DNA of 64,000 bases from Eleusine coracana subsp. coracana (GCA_032690845.1 CM064420.1:64034707-64098706); one strand, 5' to 3'; shown: positions 13,001 through 23,241, counted from the first letter of the stretch. Notes: generated by a model not told the origin, from the letters alone. Program-made: numbers and translations.

Positions 13001-14516
13001 TAACAGGTTATCTCATAAGAAACTAAACAAGTTGGTGTATGTCAACTACAACCTGCGTATTCGCATGAGGGAAGCGGGATTATACAATCCACCAGACGAA
13101 GATCCATTCTATAAACTTATGGAACTTTCTTTGTATGATGCTCAAAATTCTATACGAGATTGGATGGAGAATGATTGATCAAATACCGATCCAGTACTTG
13201 ATGAGAAAGACACTGAGAGTGACACCCCTCTCCCTTCCCACTTGGTGACTGAGGGAGATGATCCAAGGGAATTACAAAGGATTATTGACACAACTTCTCT
13301 TGTTGAGTGGACATAGAAACATGTGGGAGATACACACATAGGCAAGCGGAAATATAAAGCTGTTACAAGGAAACCTGATCTAAAAAAAAAAGAAAATTAT
13401 TGATCCACGACCAGTTTCTAGTGATGAGTCTAGTGAAGATGCAAGAAAGAGCCCGCCATACCAAGAGTCAGATGATAGTAGCTCCAAATCTGATTCAGAT
13501 GACGACGCGGGTGACGTGGGTGGTAGGACGGTTCCACCGTCCACTCTTCAGTTCACAGGTCAAATATCTTGTTGTAATATTTATTAAATTTACAAGATCA
13601 ATCACTAACTCTAATCTTTCATTTATAGGTGAGAAAGACTTTACACATGCTACCCAAGATCAAGATCATGGTGCTCCACAATCACAAAAGATGACCGTTA
13701 CAGATCATGGCAGAGGCCAGGGTAGACAATATCATCACGGATCCTACCTATCCCCTGAGGAATGTGAGTCTTTATTTACCTCACTAATGACACAACACCT
13801 GGTTACTTTCATTACATGGTTCCTGATGCAAGCTTTGAACGGTCTCCAACATGGGTATATGAGTGGTAAGATCCAGACTTTTATAACCAGATATTTTCAC
13901 AATGACAAACAACTTCACATTAGACGGAATTAAGTTGGCAACAATACAAGGCGGATTTGTTGCGAGAACGTGGCATTGCGGTCATGTCTACCGAGGAGTA
14001 CAACTAGGTATTTTACAATTAGAATGAGTCACCAGGCATGTTATAATTGAAATGAGGCACCATGGTCTTGAGTGTAGGAGGCCATTGTATCACTTGTATT
14101 ACTACATAAACTATGTTCTATTTACCTATGTACTTTTAAAATGTACATGTATGAACTATATTTGAATCCTTATGAAATTTATCCTATGAGTACTCTATGG
14201 ACCATATATTGTTAATATATGTCTATGTCTGCTATAAATACTTAACAAACTTCATGCTAAAATTTTCAGCATTTTAGCACCATTTTCACCTCATTTTTCA
14301 TCTATTTACTTCACAACCAGTTTCTGTGACTTTACAACCGAAAATCGGTGAAACCGCTCGGCTAACCGGAAAAACCTGCCGGCTAACCGTTTTCCAGTTC
14401 AAACGGTGCTGTTTTTGAATTTTGGCCGGTTAGCCGACCGGTTTTTCCGGTTTTCGCGATTATCGTCAAACCGGTCCGGAGCGGTTTCACCGACTCAAAC
14501 AGTTTTTGATTCCTTG
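10014..14516 (+). mobile_element. Full-length hAT DNA transposon (4503 bp), transposase inactivated
   Basis: The left end CAAGGATTAAAAAACTGTT matches the reversed right end CAAGGAATCAAAAACTGTT at 17 of 19 positions, and a perfect 8-bp ATTACTAT duplication flanks the element. Eight-bp duplications are the hAT hallmark. Both subterminal regions are packed with CCGGTT/AACCGG and CGGCTAGCCG-type palindromes (about 10036-10105, 10440-10615 and 14330-14480), which are candidate transposase-binding repeats. The interior carries a decayed plus-strand transposase with a BED finger, a DUF659-type domain and a hAT C-terminal dimerisation domain. The ends are well preserved while the gene is dead, so mobility would depend on a transposase supplied elsewhere. 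Confidence 0.93.
10690..13990 (+). pseudogene. hAT transposase pseudogene (BED finger, DUF659, hAT dimerisation)
   Basis: Plus-strand relic of a transposase. At about 10735-10970 a BED zinc finger is visible with WEHGENIYPGFACKYC; its second half (TRFKQHLAGRG) continues in another frame after a G-rich run near 10830, so there is a frameshift. A stop follows at about 10967. At about 11480-11760 comes the N-terminal part of the DUF659-type domain; in TIMCDF-stop-TGPTGMSVINF the stop sits where the family normally has Trp. At 11816-12320 the domain continues with ITDNGANYKKAC and WQPCVAHTINLMLKSIG. At 12879-13178 lies the C-terminal dimerisation domain (SGCERNWSIFA, NRLSHKKLNKLVYVNYN). An acidic Ser/Asp tail with another stop runs on to about 13560. 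Introns probably separate the blocks. Several stops and a frameshift make it non-functional. Confidence 0.9.
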
Positions 14517-14524
14517 ATTACTAT
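14517..14524. repeat. 8-bp target-site duplication, right
   Basis: ATTACTAT, an exact copy of 10006-10013, immediately outside the right terminal inverted repeat of the hAT element. Confidence 0.95.
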
Positions 14525-16828
14525 GTAGGAGTATCTAGAATTATTTAATTTTGACTAATAATCATCAACAATGTAAAAAATCTAGCCAGAACGCTACGTC
14601 ATGAGCAACATATGTGAAAAAATGCTTAAAAATTATGATATATATATGTGATTTGATTAATATAATAAGTTGGCCAATTATAATTGACCATTTGAAGCTG
14701 TGTACCGGATGCTATGTGTAATTTATAGTTATTTCACTACAATAAAAATACTTGCAAATGGATGTATGAAATCCCCTAATATACTTACAAATTTCGGATT
14801 AATGCTGAACTCCGAAATTTGACGACGGGATACACAAACATGCATACACTCGAACAAACAATTGAATCTGGACAAAGTTGTACTGTAAGATATAGCTTTT
14901 GGAGTTAGTCAGGTGGAGGACCATTCTGGTTGACATATAGAGCAGATTATTGAGATGTGGACAAGGCAGGAGGACTTAATAGTCGCTGGGGGGTACTCAA
15001 GAAATCATGCATGTGGTGGGTCTCGTCCTCAAATGATGAACTGCTAACAGAAAGTCAAGAAGCAAATTACTGAATGCTAAGAACGATAATAAGCCGACAC
15101 AAGACACGACACACATATGGTGGCCTTACTCCAACCCAGAGTCCAGAGACCCACTATCCACATCAGTATATATAGCTGTCACAGGATGATTGTGTGCGTG
15201 TTAGCTACTTAGCTGGGCATTTCTTTTTGAATAAATCAGCTTTCATAATTACAATCAAAGTACGAGACCTAGGCCAGGAAGGATTTTAGGAAGAGATTCC
15301 TCTAACTAGGATAAATCCTATTTAATGGAGGCCGAAATAACAAGGTGGTTTATGAATTCTAGACCATGATATCCAAAATAAGTGGCTGGGAGTACGGCTA
15401 TTTTGAGAGAACATATATCATATCTTATATAACATTGTATGTGGAAAAACATGACACAATATCAAATGTTTCTGCCTCCTATTTTTTTTTCATTAGGAGA
15501 TCATTACTAGCATAAAAACCGTATAGCCTTGCATACAAAGTTTGTATCAACAATTCCGAATGTACATGCTTAATAGGAAAATCAGATGTGTATTTATTTG
15601 GTCACTTCACCAAATTTAACATCGCTAGGTTCAAATCCATGCAAAGAAAAATGAGATTGGAAATTTGTTGTGGTACGCTCCAAAAAAATGGTTTCAGGTA
15701 CCAAATACCATAATAAGAGAGTCGAAATTAGGTGAGCCACACTTCAAATTTTAAGATATTTAGCTACAACACATTAATGAAAAAGAAAATGATATTTTTA
15801 TTTTTTGACATTTGCTAATTTTCACCTGACTGAAAGTTGACGTTCTTTCCAATCAACCCCCTGAGTCACAGGCTCTAAATCCAATGGTTTATAATTATTA
15901 TATAGAGATAATATTGTAAAAGAATAATCAAAATATAAAGTAACTCACCATCGACTGAAAGAAAAATCAAAATACAAAACCTAGAAAATATGTTATTTTT
16001 ATTTTATTGCATAAAGATAGATTATTGCATAATCAATCCATGTGTATTTTTATATATTGTTTTGAAATGTTCACATAGTTTGGTTAAAAATAATTATTAA
16101 AACAATAGGAGAAAAATCTGTAGAAAATCATATAGACAGATAATGCCATAATGTGCTTTTATGCCAAATTCAAGTTATAATGTATTTTTCATAAAGAGAT
16201 AAAAAGTAAAGAAATATTTTTTCTGCTTCAATGTGCAGCAGCTAATATCCTCAAATATAAAACGTGCCTCCCCTTACGATGTGCTGTACGAGAAATTACC
16301 TTTTTAGAGTGTGCCACCACAAATTCCGTTGTTTCAAAAATTTCTACATGCATCGTGGTGAGCTTTATATATATAGCGTGTGCGGAAACTTTATAATAAC
16401 TATTTATAAGACAAATACCTCCTTGTATGTAAATGGTGTAAATGGTTGGGTGCTTTCATTTGCCCAATAAAAATACACCTTTCTTAAAAAATAGAAAAAT
16501 ATTTTTATTTTTGACTGAACATTTTTTTATTTTTTTTTCGAAAAAGAAAAATAGACCGATGAAGCCGGACTAGTACGGTAGTACCACAGCAAGCCATATC
16601 GCGAGAGACATAAAATCCGGCCCGTTAGTTAGCCCAGTATAAAATCAGCCTATGTAAACTTCAGCCCGTATATGGAACATCTAGGAACGAATCAACCGCT
16701 GCGCGAGAAGCAAGCATGATTTGGATTGTATCTGTGCAAATACTAGTGAAGATTTCACACATATAAATATGCCTATTCGGTAATCGATCCCGGTAGATCA
16801 TACTTGCACACACGCGTCGCCGGCCACA
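14525..16828. other. AT-rich intergenic DNA, no gene recognised
   Basis: No supportable gene. The stretch is AT-rich, with one copy of the three-member MITE family at 15808-15990. One isolated AAATATCT (reverse orientation) occurs at 15754-15761, as expected by chance in AT-rich DNA. Confidence 0.5.
15808..15990 (-). mobile_element. Mutator-like MITE, copy A of a three-copy family
   Basis: About 183 bp, inverted relative to the copies at 27205 and 38380. Shared blocks are TTTGCTAATTTTCACCTGACTGAAAG at its left end (the reverse of the GCTGAAAATTAGCAAGTCCC end of copy C), the central GGTTTATAATTATTATA and the outer CCTAGAAAATA. An imperfectly bounded direct repeat ATTTTTATTTT lies just outside both ends and may be an 11-bp target duplication. 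It is non-coding. Confidence 0.6.
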
Positions 16829-17450
16829 ATGTCGTCAGAGGGCGTCTCCGTCTCGTCCATTATCTCCACCACGCCGGCGACCAACGACTGCTGGTCAGAC
16901 CTGGTTCATCCTCTACTACCCCAACGGGCACTTGATTGAGAGTGCAGATCAAATCTCCCTCTTCATCAAACTCGCTCGAAGCATATATAGATGACGAAAC
17001 CATTTGTGCCAAGATCAAGTTCTGCTTTTGGCATCCCACCATGGAAAGTCGAGAAACTCTTTATAGCATGTATATGTTCAACATATATTATTCATATCAT
17101 CAATATTGTTTTGAGATTCGTATTGAATACATTATAGTGTAAAGATCACATAATAAAATACATATGAGAACAAAATTACACTAATTTTAATGTAGAATAT
17201 GTGATCTAAATAGTACATATTTAATATCTATATGTCAAAATTTCGGTTTGTGAAAAACCGGCACCGACAACGCCGTACTGCAGAAGTTTCATTGCCCACT
17301 CCAAACAACTGCTGGCTGCCGGTGGCTTCGGCTACGCGAGTTTCATCAAGAGGGAGGTCCTGGAGAGTTCGGAGTTCCTAGTGTGTGGGTGACTGCTTCG
17401 TCGTCCGGTTCTACATCAACTTCATGAAGGTGATGGCAGCAACAGATCCG
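16829..17450 (+). pseudogene. MATH-BTB (TRAF-like) gene relic
   Basis: Degenerate plus-strand remains of a MATH-domain protein, the substrate-binding part of a cullin-3 adaptor family that is greatly expanded in grasses. After ATG at 16829 (MSSEGVSVSSIISTTPATN), the MATH core WFILYYPNGHLIESADQISL continues only in a shifted frame, and then hits a stop after ARSIYR. A roughly 240-bp AT-rich block (about 17045-17280) interrupts the domain. The end of the MATH domain reappears at about 17320-17440 as FIKREVLESSEFLV, then a stop, then DCFVVRFYINF in the next frame. I see no BTB domain after it; the open frame to 17699 has no family resemblance. Frameshifts, stops and the insertion make it a pseudogene. 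Confidence 0.72.
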
Positions 17451-18230
17451 ATTGTTAAGGTGCAGTACATGCTGGAGCGGCTCCGGTGGCCATGCAGCTG
17501 CAAGTACGACCTGTGCAAGCGTTTCCACCTAGGCCGCGCCGTGGAGCCTGCCTTGAAGTTGAATTCCACCGACTTCCTGAAGACTGCTTCCTCGGTGTCC
17601 ACCGAACCCCTCAAGACAGCCTCCGCCCCGCCAACGCCAGTCTCAGCTCTTAGGGTGCGGGAAAGTCTGAAATTGACGCTACGAATTGTGTGCCAATGAA
17701 ATCCATGAGATCATAAATTATTACATTGATTTATAGGTAGTATAGTTTGGTTGTACTTAGACAAATTTCTCATTGTCACTTCTATTCTATACATGAAATT
17801 CAAAGTTCATGTAGAATTCTTATCTTTCGGATATCCATAAATATGTTTAAGTCGGCTACCGACTAGGTACCTTATTAATAAGGGAACCGACTGGGTTAGT
17901 TTGGAGTGCAAGTCAATTAGAGATAGATTTTTTATGTAAATTTTTGTAGACTACGAGTAAGACTCTTTATTTACCTCCTATCGATCAGATATATAAGACG
18001 GTAGGAAACCCCCCATCAAGGACACAGAATTACAAACAATACAATTCACAGAATACAGGATATAGAGTTTTTACTCTCATCGAGAGAACCCGAACATATA
18101 TAACTCGATGTATTTTATAACTATCATAGTTCTTAGTCTTGATGTAACTCTATAAATATATTGTCAAGATCAAATATCGACAGTTCAGCTTTTCGTACAA
18201 CAGTTCCAGCTCATGTGGTCACGTTTTCGT

Positions 18231-18344
18231 TGTGTCGGTTTCCAGTTCTAGATTTGATTCGCTACGTTTTTTAGCTTTAGCTCTGGTTTGTGTCGGTTTC
18301 CAGTTCTAGATTTGATTCGCTACGTTTTTTTAGCTCTGGTTTTT
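18231..18344. repeat. 58-bp tandem duplication
   Basis: TGTGTCGGTTTCCAGTTCTA begins at 18231 and again at 18289. The copies continue almost identically through GATTTGATTCGCTACG, T runs and AGCTCTGG. A shorter echo (TTAGCTCTG, TTTGATTC) follows to about 18375. It is non-coding. Confidence 0.8.
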
Positions 18345-18680
18345 TTTGTGATTTTTTTTAGCTCTGCTTTGATTCTCTACTTGATGTTCCTACACGTACC
18401 CAGATGTCAATATGGCCCCAAAGATGTTGTTAACCCGGCTGTGAAATAACGGAGGGAAACAGCCCAATTCGGCAACTTCACAATTTACATTGGGACGACA
18501 CCGGTAGAGTTGCGCAGATTGACCGAAGGTAGAACGAAGTATGTCGGTATCGGTTTTAGTACCGCACCGCCAGGATTAGTGATTGCGCATCCAGATGCTG
18601 TGTATAAAGCAATGTCTGTGCGACAGATTGAGGCACGCGATACTACTTGGTAGGACTCGTCCTTGCGCTTGGGGCTATGA

Positions 18681-19021
18681 CGTGTGTTTGTTTCTTGGGG
18701 TTTAAATTGTAGTGTGGTTATATTAATTATTAAAATACTATATATAATTATTAAATATATATTAAATATAAAACTAATTATAGAGTTGAATGTGTATCAG
18801 CGTGACAAATTTATTAAGTTTAATAAAATTATTATTAAGAGATATTTACTGTATCATCACATTATCTAATCATGACCTAATTAGTCTTAATAGATTTATC
18901 TCGTTATTTAGATGGAGGGTTATAGACTGAGTTTTATTAGTAATCTATATTTAATACTCCTAATTAGTATCACATATTTGATAGGACAGGTCTAAAAATA
19001 AAAGGGGTCAAAATAAACACA
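18681..19021. mobile_element. Possible AT-rich MITE
   Basis: The left end GTGTTTGTTTCTTGGGG and the reversed right end GTGTTTATTTTGACCCC form imperfect inverted ends around an AT-rich, non-coding interior of about 340 bp. No clear target duplication was found, so this is tentative. Confidence 0.35.
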
Positions 19022-20235
19022 CTTAGATGCCCGTCAATTGCTGGTTGAAAACTATTTCCATACCCCCTTCTATAGCTTTGCTGTAGAGAATTTTTGAAAG
19101 GGCTCCCTCAAACAAGGGGGCCCACAATTCATAATTCAAGACTTATTTTTGGAATTGGAATTAAATGCTTCGCCAACTCCTACATAGTCCATGTCTAGCT
19201 TTCCATGGCGAAAAAGCGACTAGTCCATGTCCAGCCCGGGACAGACTTCCCCACGACTCGAGCGCGCCCACAATTCATTATTAATCGAGTAACCGGCCCA
19301 AAAACCTATCGCTTGGGCCAGTTCAGCAAAATATCGTACCCGAAAGTTTCTGTATTTTGCATGGACCAGTGCGGCAGAAGATAAGCTCAGTGGATCCTTT
19401 GGGGTCTTCCCAGTCTGGCTGTATATATGTACTCTTTCTTTAAAACAAGCTTGGTTGTAGTTGAATTTCTTTAGAAGAATCCCAGATGATTTTTTTTGGA
19501 GGAATCCGAGCTGAATAATTTGAATTTTGCTACAGATAAATCTGCAGAGGTCGATCAAACCGGCTGTTGAATATGGTCAGTTCTGAACATACAAGCATCG
19601 TCGCATCCTAGATGAGCCGTCTAACGTTGTGCACTATGCTTGGAAGATGAACTCCAAACGGTTGAAATAAGGGTGGCCGTTGTCACCTTTGTCAGAATCG
19701 ACGTATTACTTTCATGCACATAATTGCTAAGGACATCGTACATGATAGCTAATCGGGTATGCTTTTGCCGGATAATGGTTAGCAATTTATTAAGGATTTC
19801 GTACGCACATAGCCGTGGTTGTTACATCTCATAGCCACACCGTCACATGCTACACACAGAAGCTTGCTTAAAAGCGAACAAGAAAACACCTCGACCACTG
19901 TCATGACTTTTCAGTTCGATTTCAGATGCATAAGAGGTATGGATCAGGAGTTTCAATTCGATTGAACTGGTTTCAGAAGACCTGAGTGTGCCACCAACTC
20001 ACCATTCAGTTCGATTCGTTCAGCAGCGAGCGGACAACAGTAATGGTGATTCCCCCATCAATAAACCATGACAATGGGTTACACAACAGCATAGCATGCT
20101 TGATTTTTGTATCACAATACAAGCTCTCGGCTCCCCCACACGGAAGGAAAACGCACACCTGCCGTTCAACGCTCTCCGCATGGATGACAGCTAAATAAAC
20201 GGATGTGCACACATTCTCACCAACCTGCAACTTGA

Positions 20236-20532
20236 TCATTTGCCGCGCTTGGCCTGGCTGCTCCCGGCCGTTCGGTTGGACTCGACGGCGCTGTCGGGCA
20301 GCGGGCGGTCGAGGGGGAGCTGCTGGTGGGCGACGTGGCCGCGGCCACCCGCAGCAGCAGCAGCTGGTTGCGGCACCGCGCGGCGGCCGAGCCTCCGGGA
20401 CGCCTGACGCACGTCGCTGCCGCCGCCGAGCACCACCTGCTGGACGAAGGAGAGCTCCACCCGGTCCAGGAACTCCTCGTGCCGCTCCTCCGTCCACCCC
20501 TCGCGCCACGCCAGCGCCGCCAGCTCGTCCAT
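20236..20532 (-). CDS. COR27/COR28-like small protein (clock and cold output)
   Basis: Predicted 98-residue protein starting MDELAALAWREGW. It shows the two motifs I associate with the cold-regulated COR27/COR28 family: a W-T-x-x-R-H-x-x-x-L-x-x-x-E-x-S-F-V block (GWTEERHEEFLDRVELSFVQ, about residues 9-28), and later LDR-x-LPDS-x-x-ES (LPLDRPLPDSAVES, about residues 75-88). In Arabidopsis COR27/28 are small nuclear regulators repressed by CCA1 in the morning, induced by cold and acting with the COP1/HY5 light pathway. The ATG at 20532 is the first in this frame; a GTG at 20577 is not a likely start. The frame stops after AKRGK, but the next frame reads NDQVAGW then stop, close to a DQVVP-like C-terminus I recall for the family. 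An indel or an extra splice may therefore change the true end. GC is much higher than in the flanks. Confidence 0.72.
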   Translation of the reverse strand: MDELAALAWREGWTEERHEEFLDRVELSFVQQVVLGGGSDVRQASRRLGRRAVPQPAAAAAGGRGHVAHQQLPLDRPLPDSAVESNRTAGSSQAKRGK

Positions 20533-20638
20533 CTCTGATCTGCGCGCCGCTGGAGCCGGAGGGCGCGTGTGGATCACGCGGGGCTCTGCTCCTCGACAGC
20601 AATGTGATATTAGCGGAGGCGATTTGGCTGGCTGGCTG

Positions 20639-20646
20639 AAATATCT
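20639..20646 (+). promoter_or_regulatory. Evening element 1 (AAATATCT)
   Basis: Exact AAATATCT, the core bound by CCA1/LHY/RVE-type MYB proteins. It lies close to the predicted start of transcription of the COR27-like gene. Confidence 0.65.
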
Positions 20647-20682
20647 AGCGAGGAACGAAGAGAGCAGCTATAGCTAGGCAGC

Positions 20683-20690
20683 TTATATAG
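20683..20690 (-). promoter_or_regulatory. TATA box of the COR27-like gene
   Basis: TATATAAG on the minus strand (context CTATATAAGC), about 150 bp upstream of the ATG at 20532. It predicts a transcription start near 20650-20660. Confidence 0.7.
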
Positions 20691-20828
20691 CGCCGTCTAA
20701 TCTAATTAAACAACTACTAACGACGACCTGTTAACTGCAATCCAGTGGTACTAACAATCGAAATATCAGCGTGATTATTACTCTCGGTCACCATCACGAC
20801 GGCAAATATTGCACCTCCCCATCCGCTG

Positions 20829-20836
20829 AGATATTT
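20829..20836 (-). promoter_or_regulatory. Evening element 2 (AAATATCT on minus strand)
   Basis: AGATATTT on the plus strand, an exact evening element in the orientation of the gene, about 300 bp upstream of its ATG. Confidence 0.65.
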
Positions 20837-20979
20837 TTCTTTTCGGAGGATGAGAAAGAGTGATTGGCCATCATGCACCACGTCATTTGATTCGGTACTG
20901 AAGCAAAAGCGGCGCGCTTTGTTGCTGACTTCACCCCCCTGCGAGGGAGGAGGCATCTGCAAGCCGCAGAGGCGCCAGG

Positions 20980-20987
20980 AAATATCT
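20980..20987 (+). promoter_or_regulatory. Evening element 3 (AAATATCT)
   Basis: Exact AAATATCT about 450 bp upstream of the ATG of the COR27-like gene, in GC-balanced DNA. Confidence 0.65.
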
Positions 20988-21137
20988 CTCGCCTGACCGT
21001 TCCGGGAGCTTTAAAGGTGCCACGCCAGCGCCGTGCGGACCATGCGCCGTCGCATTCCGTTCTTTCGGCTGACGCCGGGAGCAATGAGCATGCAGTCCAG
21101 TCCCGGCACGATAGAATAGATGCAGTGTCCAAGTCTT

Positions 21138-21143
21138 CACGTG
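21138..21143. promoter_or_regulatory. G-box (CACGTG)
   Basis: Palindromic CACGTG, the bZIP/bHLH (HY5, PIF) site, about 600 bp upstream of the COR27-like ATG and 31 bp from the fourth evening element. Confidence 0.55.
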
Positions 21144-21173
21144 CCGTGCACTTGGCTGCAAGCTGCACGAACA

Positions 21174-21181
21174 AAATATCT
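21174..21181 (+). promoter_or_regulatory. Evening element 4 (AAATATCT)
   Basis: Exact AAATATCT about 640 bp upstream of the COR27-like ATG, the outermost member of the cluster and adjacent to the G-box. Confidence 0.6.
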
Positions 21182-21571
21182 AACACCATTCAGAACTGAC
21201 CTGGCGAAACGACACTGTATAGGGCCTTGCATTGAGCCCTTGACTCCTTGAGCTTATTCGGCCTCGCCGCTTATGGCAGATCAAAGGCATCGCGCCAGGA
21301 ATTTCGAAGCTGTTTTTACATGAAATGTGATAAATTCAGCAGGCGTTCGCAGCTTTAAGCGCTATGAGATAAAGTCCAAATTTATCTTATTTAGAGACGT
21401 AGGAGTTATGATTTTTTTTAAAATCAATGCTTAATATGAAATTTGCGAAACTAACTTAAATTCAATCTTTAACTTTATGGACATAAAATGGACGACCACA
21501 TCTAAATTAATAGATTGTAAATATAGAGATTATGTAGGCAGAAAAATAAAAGAAAAAATAGACGTCTTCTC

Positions 21572-21840
21572 GAGTGCATATCAGGTGAAAATGGTGTAAA
21601 AGTTAGAAATATAAAAATTTTCAATTTCAGCCATTGGATCGTGTATCTGTGGATGAGATTATGCATCTAATAAGGGTATAAGTGCAAGATTCTAGGAAAG
21701 TGAAGGGGGCAGCTGCAAAATTGTCGAATGCATGTGCATCTTCAAGACACAATCTCGCCCACACATGCTCGATCCAAGGCTGAAATTGAAAATTTTTCAC
21801 ATTTCCAACTTTTACATCATTTTCACCTGATATGCATTAT
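21572..21840. mobile_element. Long-inverted-repeat MITE (Mutator-like or hAT-like)
   Basis: 269-bp element with inverted ends of about 70 bp. The left arm runs TGCATATCAGGTGAAAATGG...TTTTCAATTTCAGCC, and the right arm is its near-perfect reverse complement (GGCTGAAATTGAAAA...CATTTTCACCTGATATGCA). Direct GTCTTCTC copies lie immediately outside at 21564-21571 and 21841-21848. The interior is non-coding. Confidence 0.75.
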
Positions 21841-21848
21841 GTCTTCTC

Positions 21849-22879
21849 CGCTCCTCCGTGGGCACCTCCCAACAAGAATCCATCGTGCCCCTACTTCCTC
21901 CAAGCGATGGAAGCTCGGATAGGTTAGCTTACGCAACAGTGGTTCCAATTGCGGCCGCTACAGCATGGATCCATTCAGTTCTGCTTAAAATGTTGTATTA
22001 TATCCTGCTTGAATAGCTATTTATTGATAATATATTTTTTGTAACTAATAATGTTTTTGTTTTGTTCTTAAGTTATGCCCATAGAAAATGTACATATCAT
22101 TAGCTTTCATATCTAAATGATACTTTTTTTGGATCATGAGCCAGTTGACAAATGAATTGACTGACAACAACAATTCATGATTGGATGAGTAATTGCTAAC
22201 TTTTCTACTGAAGTAAACTTTTATATGCACTGCAATGATTCTTGCCTGATATGTGGTCTTCTTAAGCATGTAAATTATATATATTTGCCTTTTTGTATAA
22301 CTGTACTCCTTCAATTTTTGTCAATCCTATTATATAATAGAGGTACTCTGATTTGTTTCTTCCTCCTGTTGTTCAGTTAGTCTTACAGAGCAATAGAACT
22401 GTGCTCCTTAAATTTTTGTCAATCCTATTATATAATGGAGGTACTTTGATTTGTTCCTTCCTCCTGTTGTCCAGTTAGTCTTACAGAGAACAATCTATTC
22501 GCATGTGCATGATATCTACTACAAGAGTAGTCTATAAGCTCTTTATATTCTTAGTCTAGTCTCCATTGTAAGTAAAGAACAACGTTAAATAACCACCCAC
22601 TTCAGTACTTAGAAAGTTAAAAAAAATAAATGGTTACATGTGTGTAATGTTCAGACTTTTTTTCCTGTATGTAGATCAATAATATGCTTCATTAAAAGAA
22701 AAAAAATGATATGATCATCTGGGACATGTCCATTTAGCATGGATGAAGATTGCTCAAGCTTCAACTTATTACACTGAGTATTGGAATGGTCTTTTGAGTT
22801 CTACTCCTATATGGATGGTAGCACATGTGTAGTAGTTACTTATTGTGTTAATCTTTAAACGGTATCCTTTGGAACTATG
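21849..22879. other. Intergenic DNA with a tandem duplication
   Basis: AT-rich and without a recognisable gene. It contains the 98-bp tandem duplication at 22299-22494. Confidence 0.5.
22299..22494. repeat. 98-bp tandem duplication
   Basis: Two adjacent units starting AACTGTACTCC (22299) and AACTGTGCTCC (22397). Each contains TTTTTGTCAATCCTATTATA and ends with GTTAGTCTTACAGAG. By eye they differ at only a few positions, so the duplication is fairly recent. It is non-coding. Confidence 0.9.
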
Positions 22880-23236
22880 GCCCTGTTTGTTTTAGCTTAT
22901 AATCCACTTAGATTAATTAATACAGCTTAATTAATCCAGTAGCCAAATAAACAAGATAGATTATTAGGCTAGATTAATTAATCTAGAAGGCAGAATAATT
23001 CAATAATCTACTATAGATGTGCCTATTTTGGCTTATTTTGGACAAAGATCTACTACCCATGCTAAGTTGGTCTTCTAACATAAAAAATAATTTGATCTAA
23101 TTTAAATAATCTAGAAAAACAAACATCTTCTTTAGATTAAATAATCTAAATTAAATAATTTAAATTAAATAATTTATATTAAATAATCTAGCACTATAAT
23201 CTAGATTAATTAATCTATTCAGGAAACAAACAGGCC
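22880..23236. mobile_element. MITE with GCCCTGTTTGTTT ends
   Basis: 357-bp AT-rich element. The left end GCCCTGTTTGTTT and the reversed right end GGCCTGTTTGTTT pair as inverted termini, and CTATG flanks both sides (22875-22879 and 23237-23241). The interior is rich in TTAATTAATCTAGATTA-type palindromes that could fold into hairpins. It is non-coding; the superfamily is not certain. Confidence 0.7.
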
Positions 23237-23241
23237 CTATG

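Larger units (their letters stand above)
17451..20235. other. Intergenic DNA with repeat remnants
   Basis: No supportable gene. It holds a 58-bp tandem duplication (18231-18344) and a possible MITE (18681-19021). The stretch at about 17850-18180, including the GTCGGCTACCGACTAGGTACC palindrome, has the feel of LTR debris, but I could not bound an element. Confidence 0.45.

Noticed and set aside
17850..18190. Possible solo LTR debris near a GTCGGCTACCGACTAGG palindrome
   Set aside because: No TG...CA ends or target duplication could be defined.
15754..18847. Single evening-element matches at 15754-15761 and 18840-18847
   Set aside because: They are isolated in AT-rich DNA far from a gene; chance matches are expected there.
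20006..20602. A 198-codon minus-strand frame rich in Gly, Ala, Pro and Arg
   Set aside because: It is the alternative frame of the COR27-like gene, whose own frame has conserved motifs.
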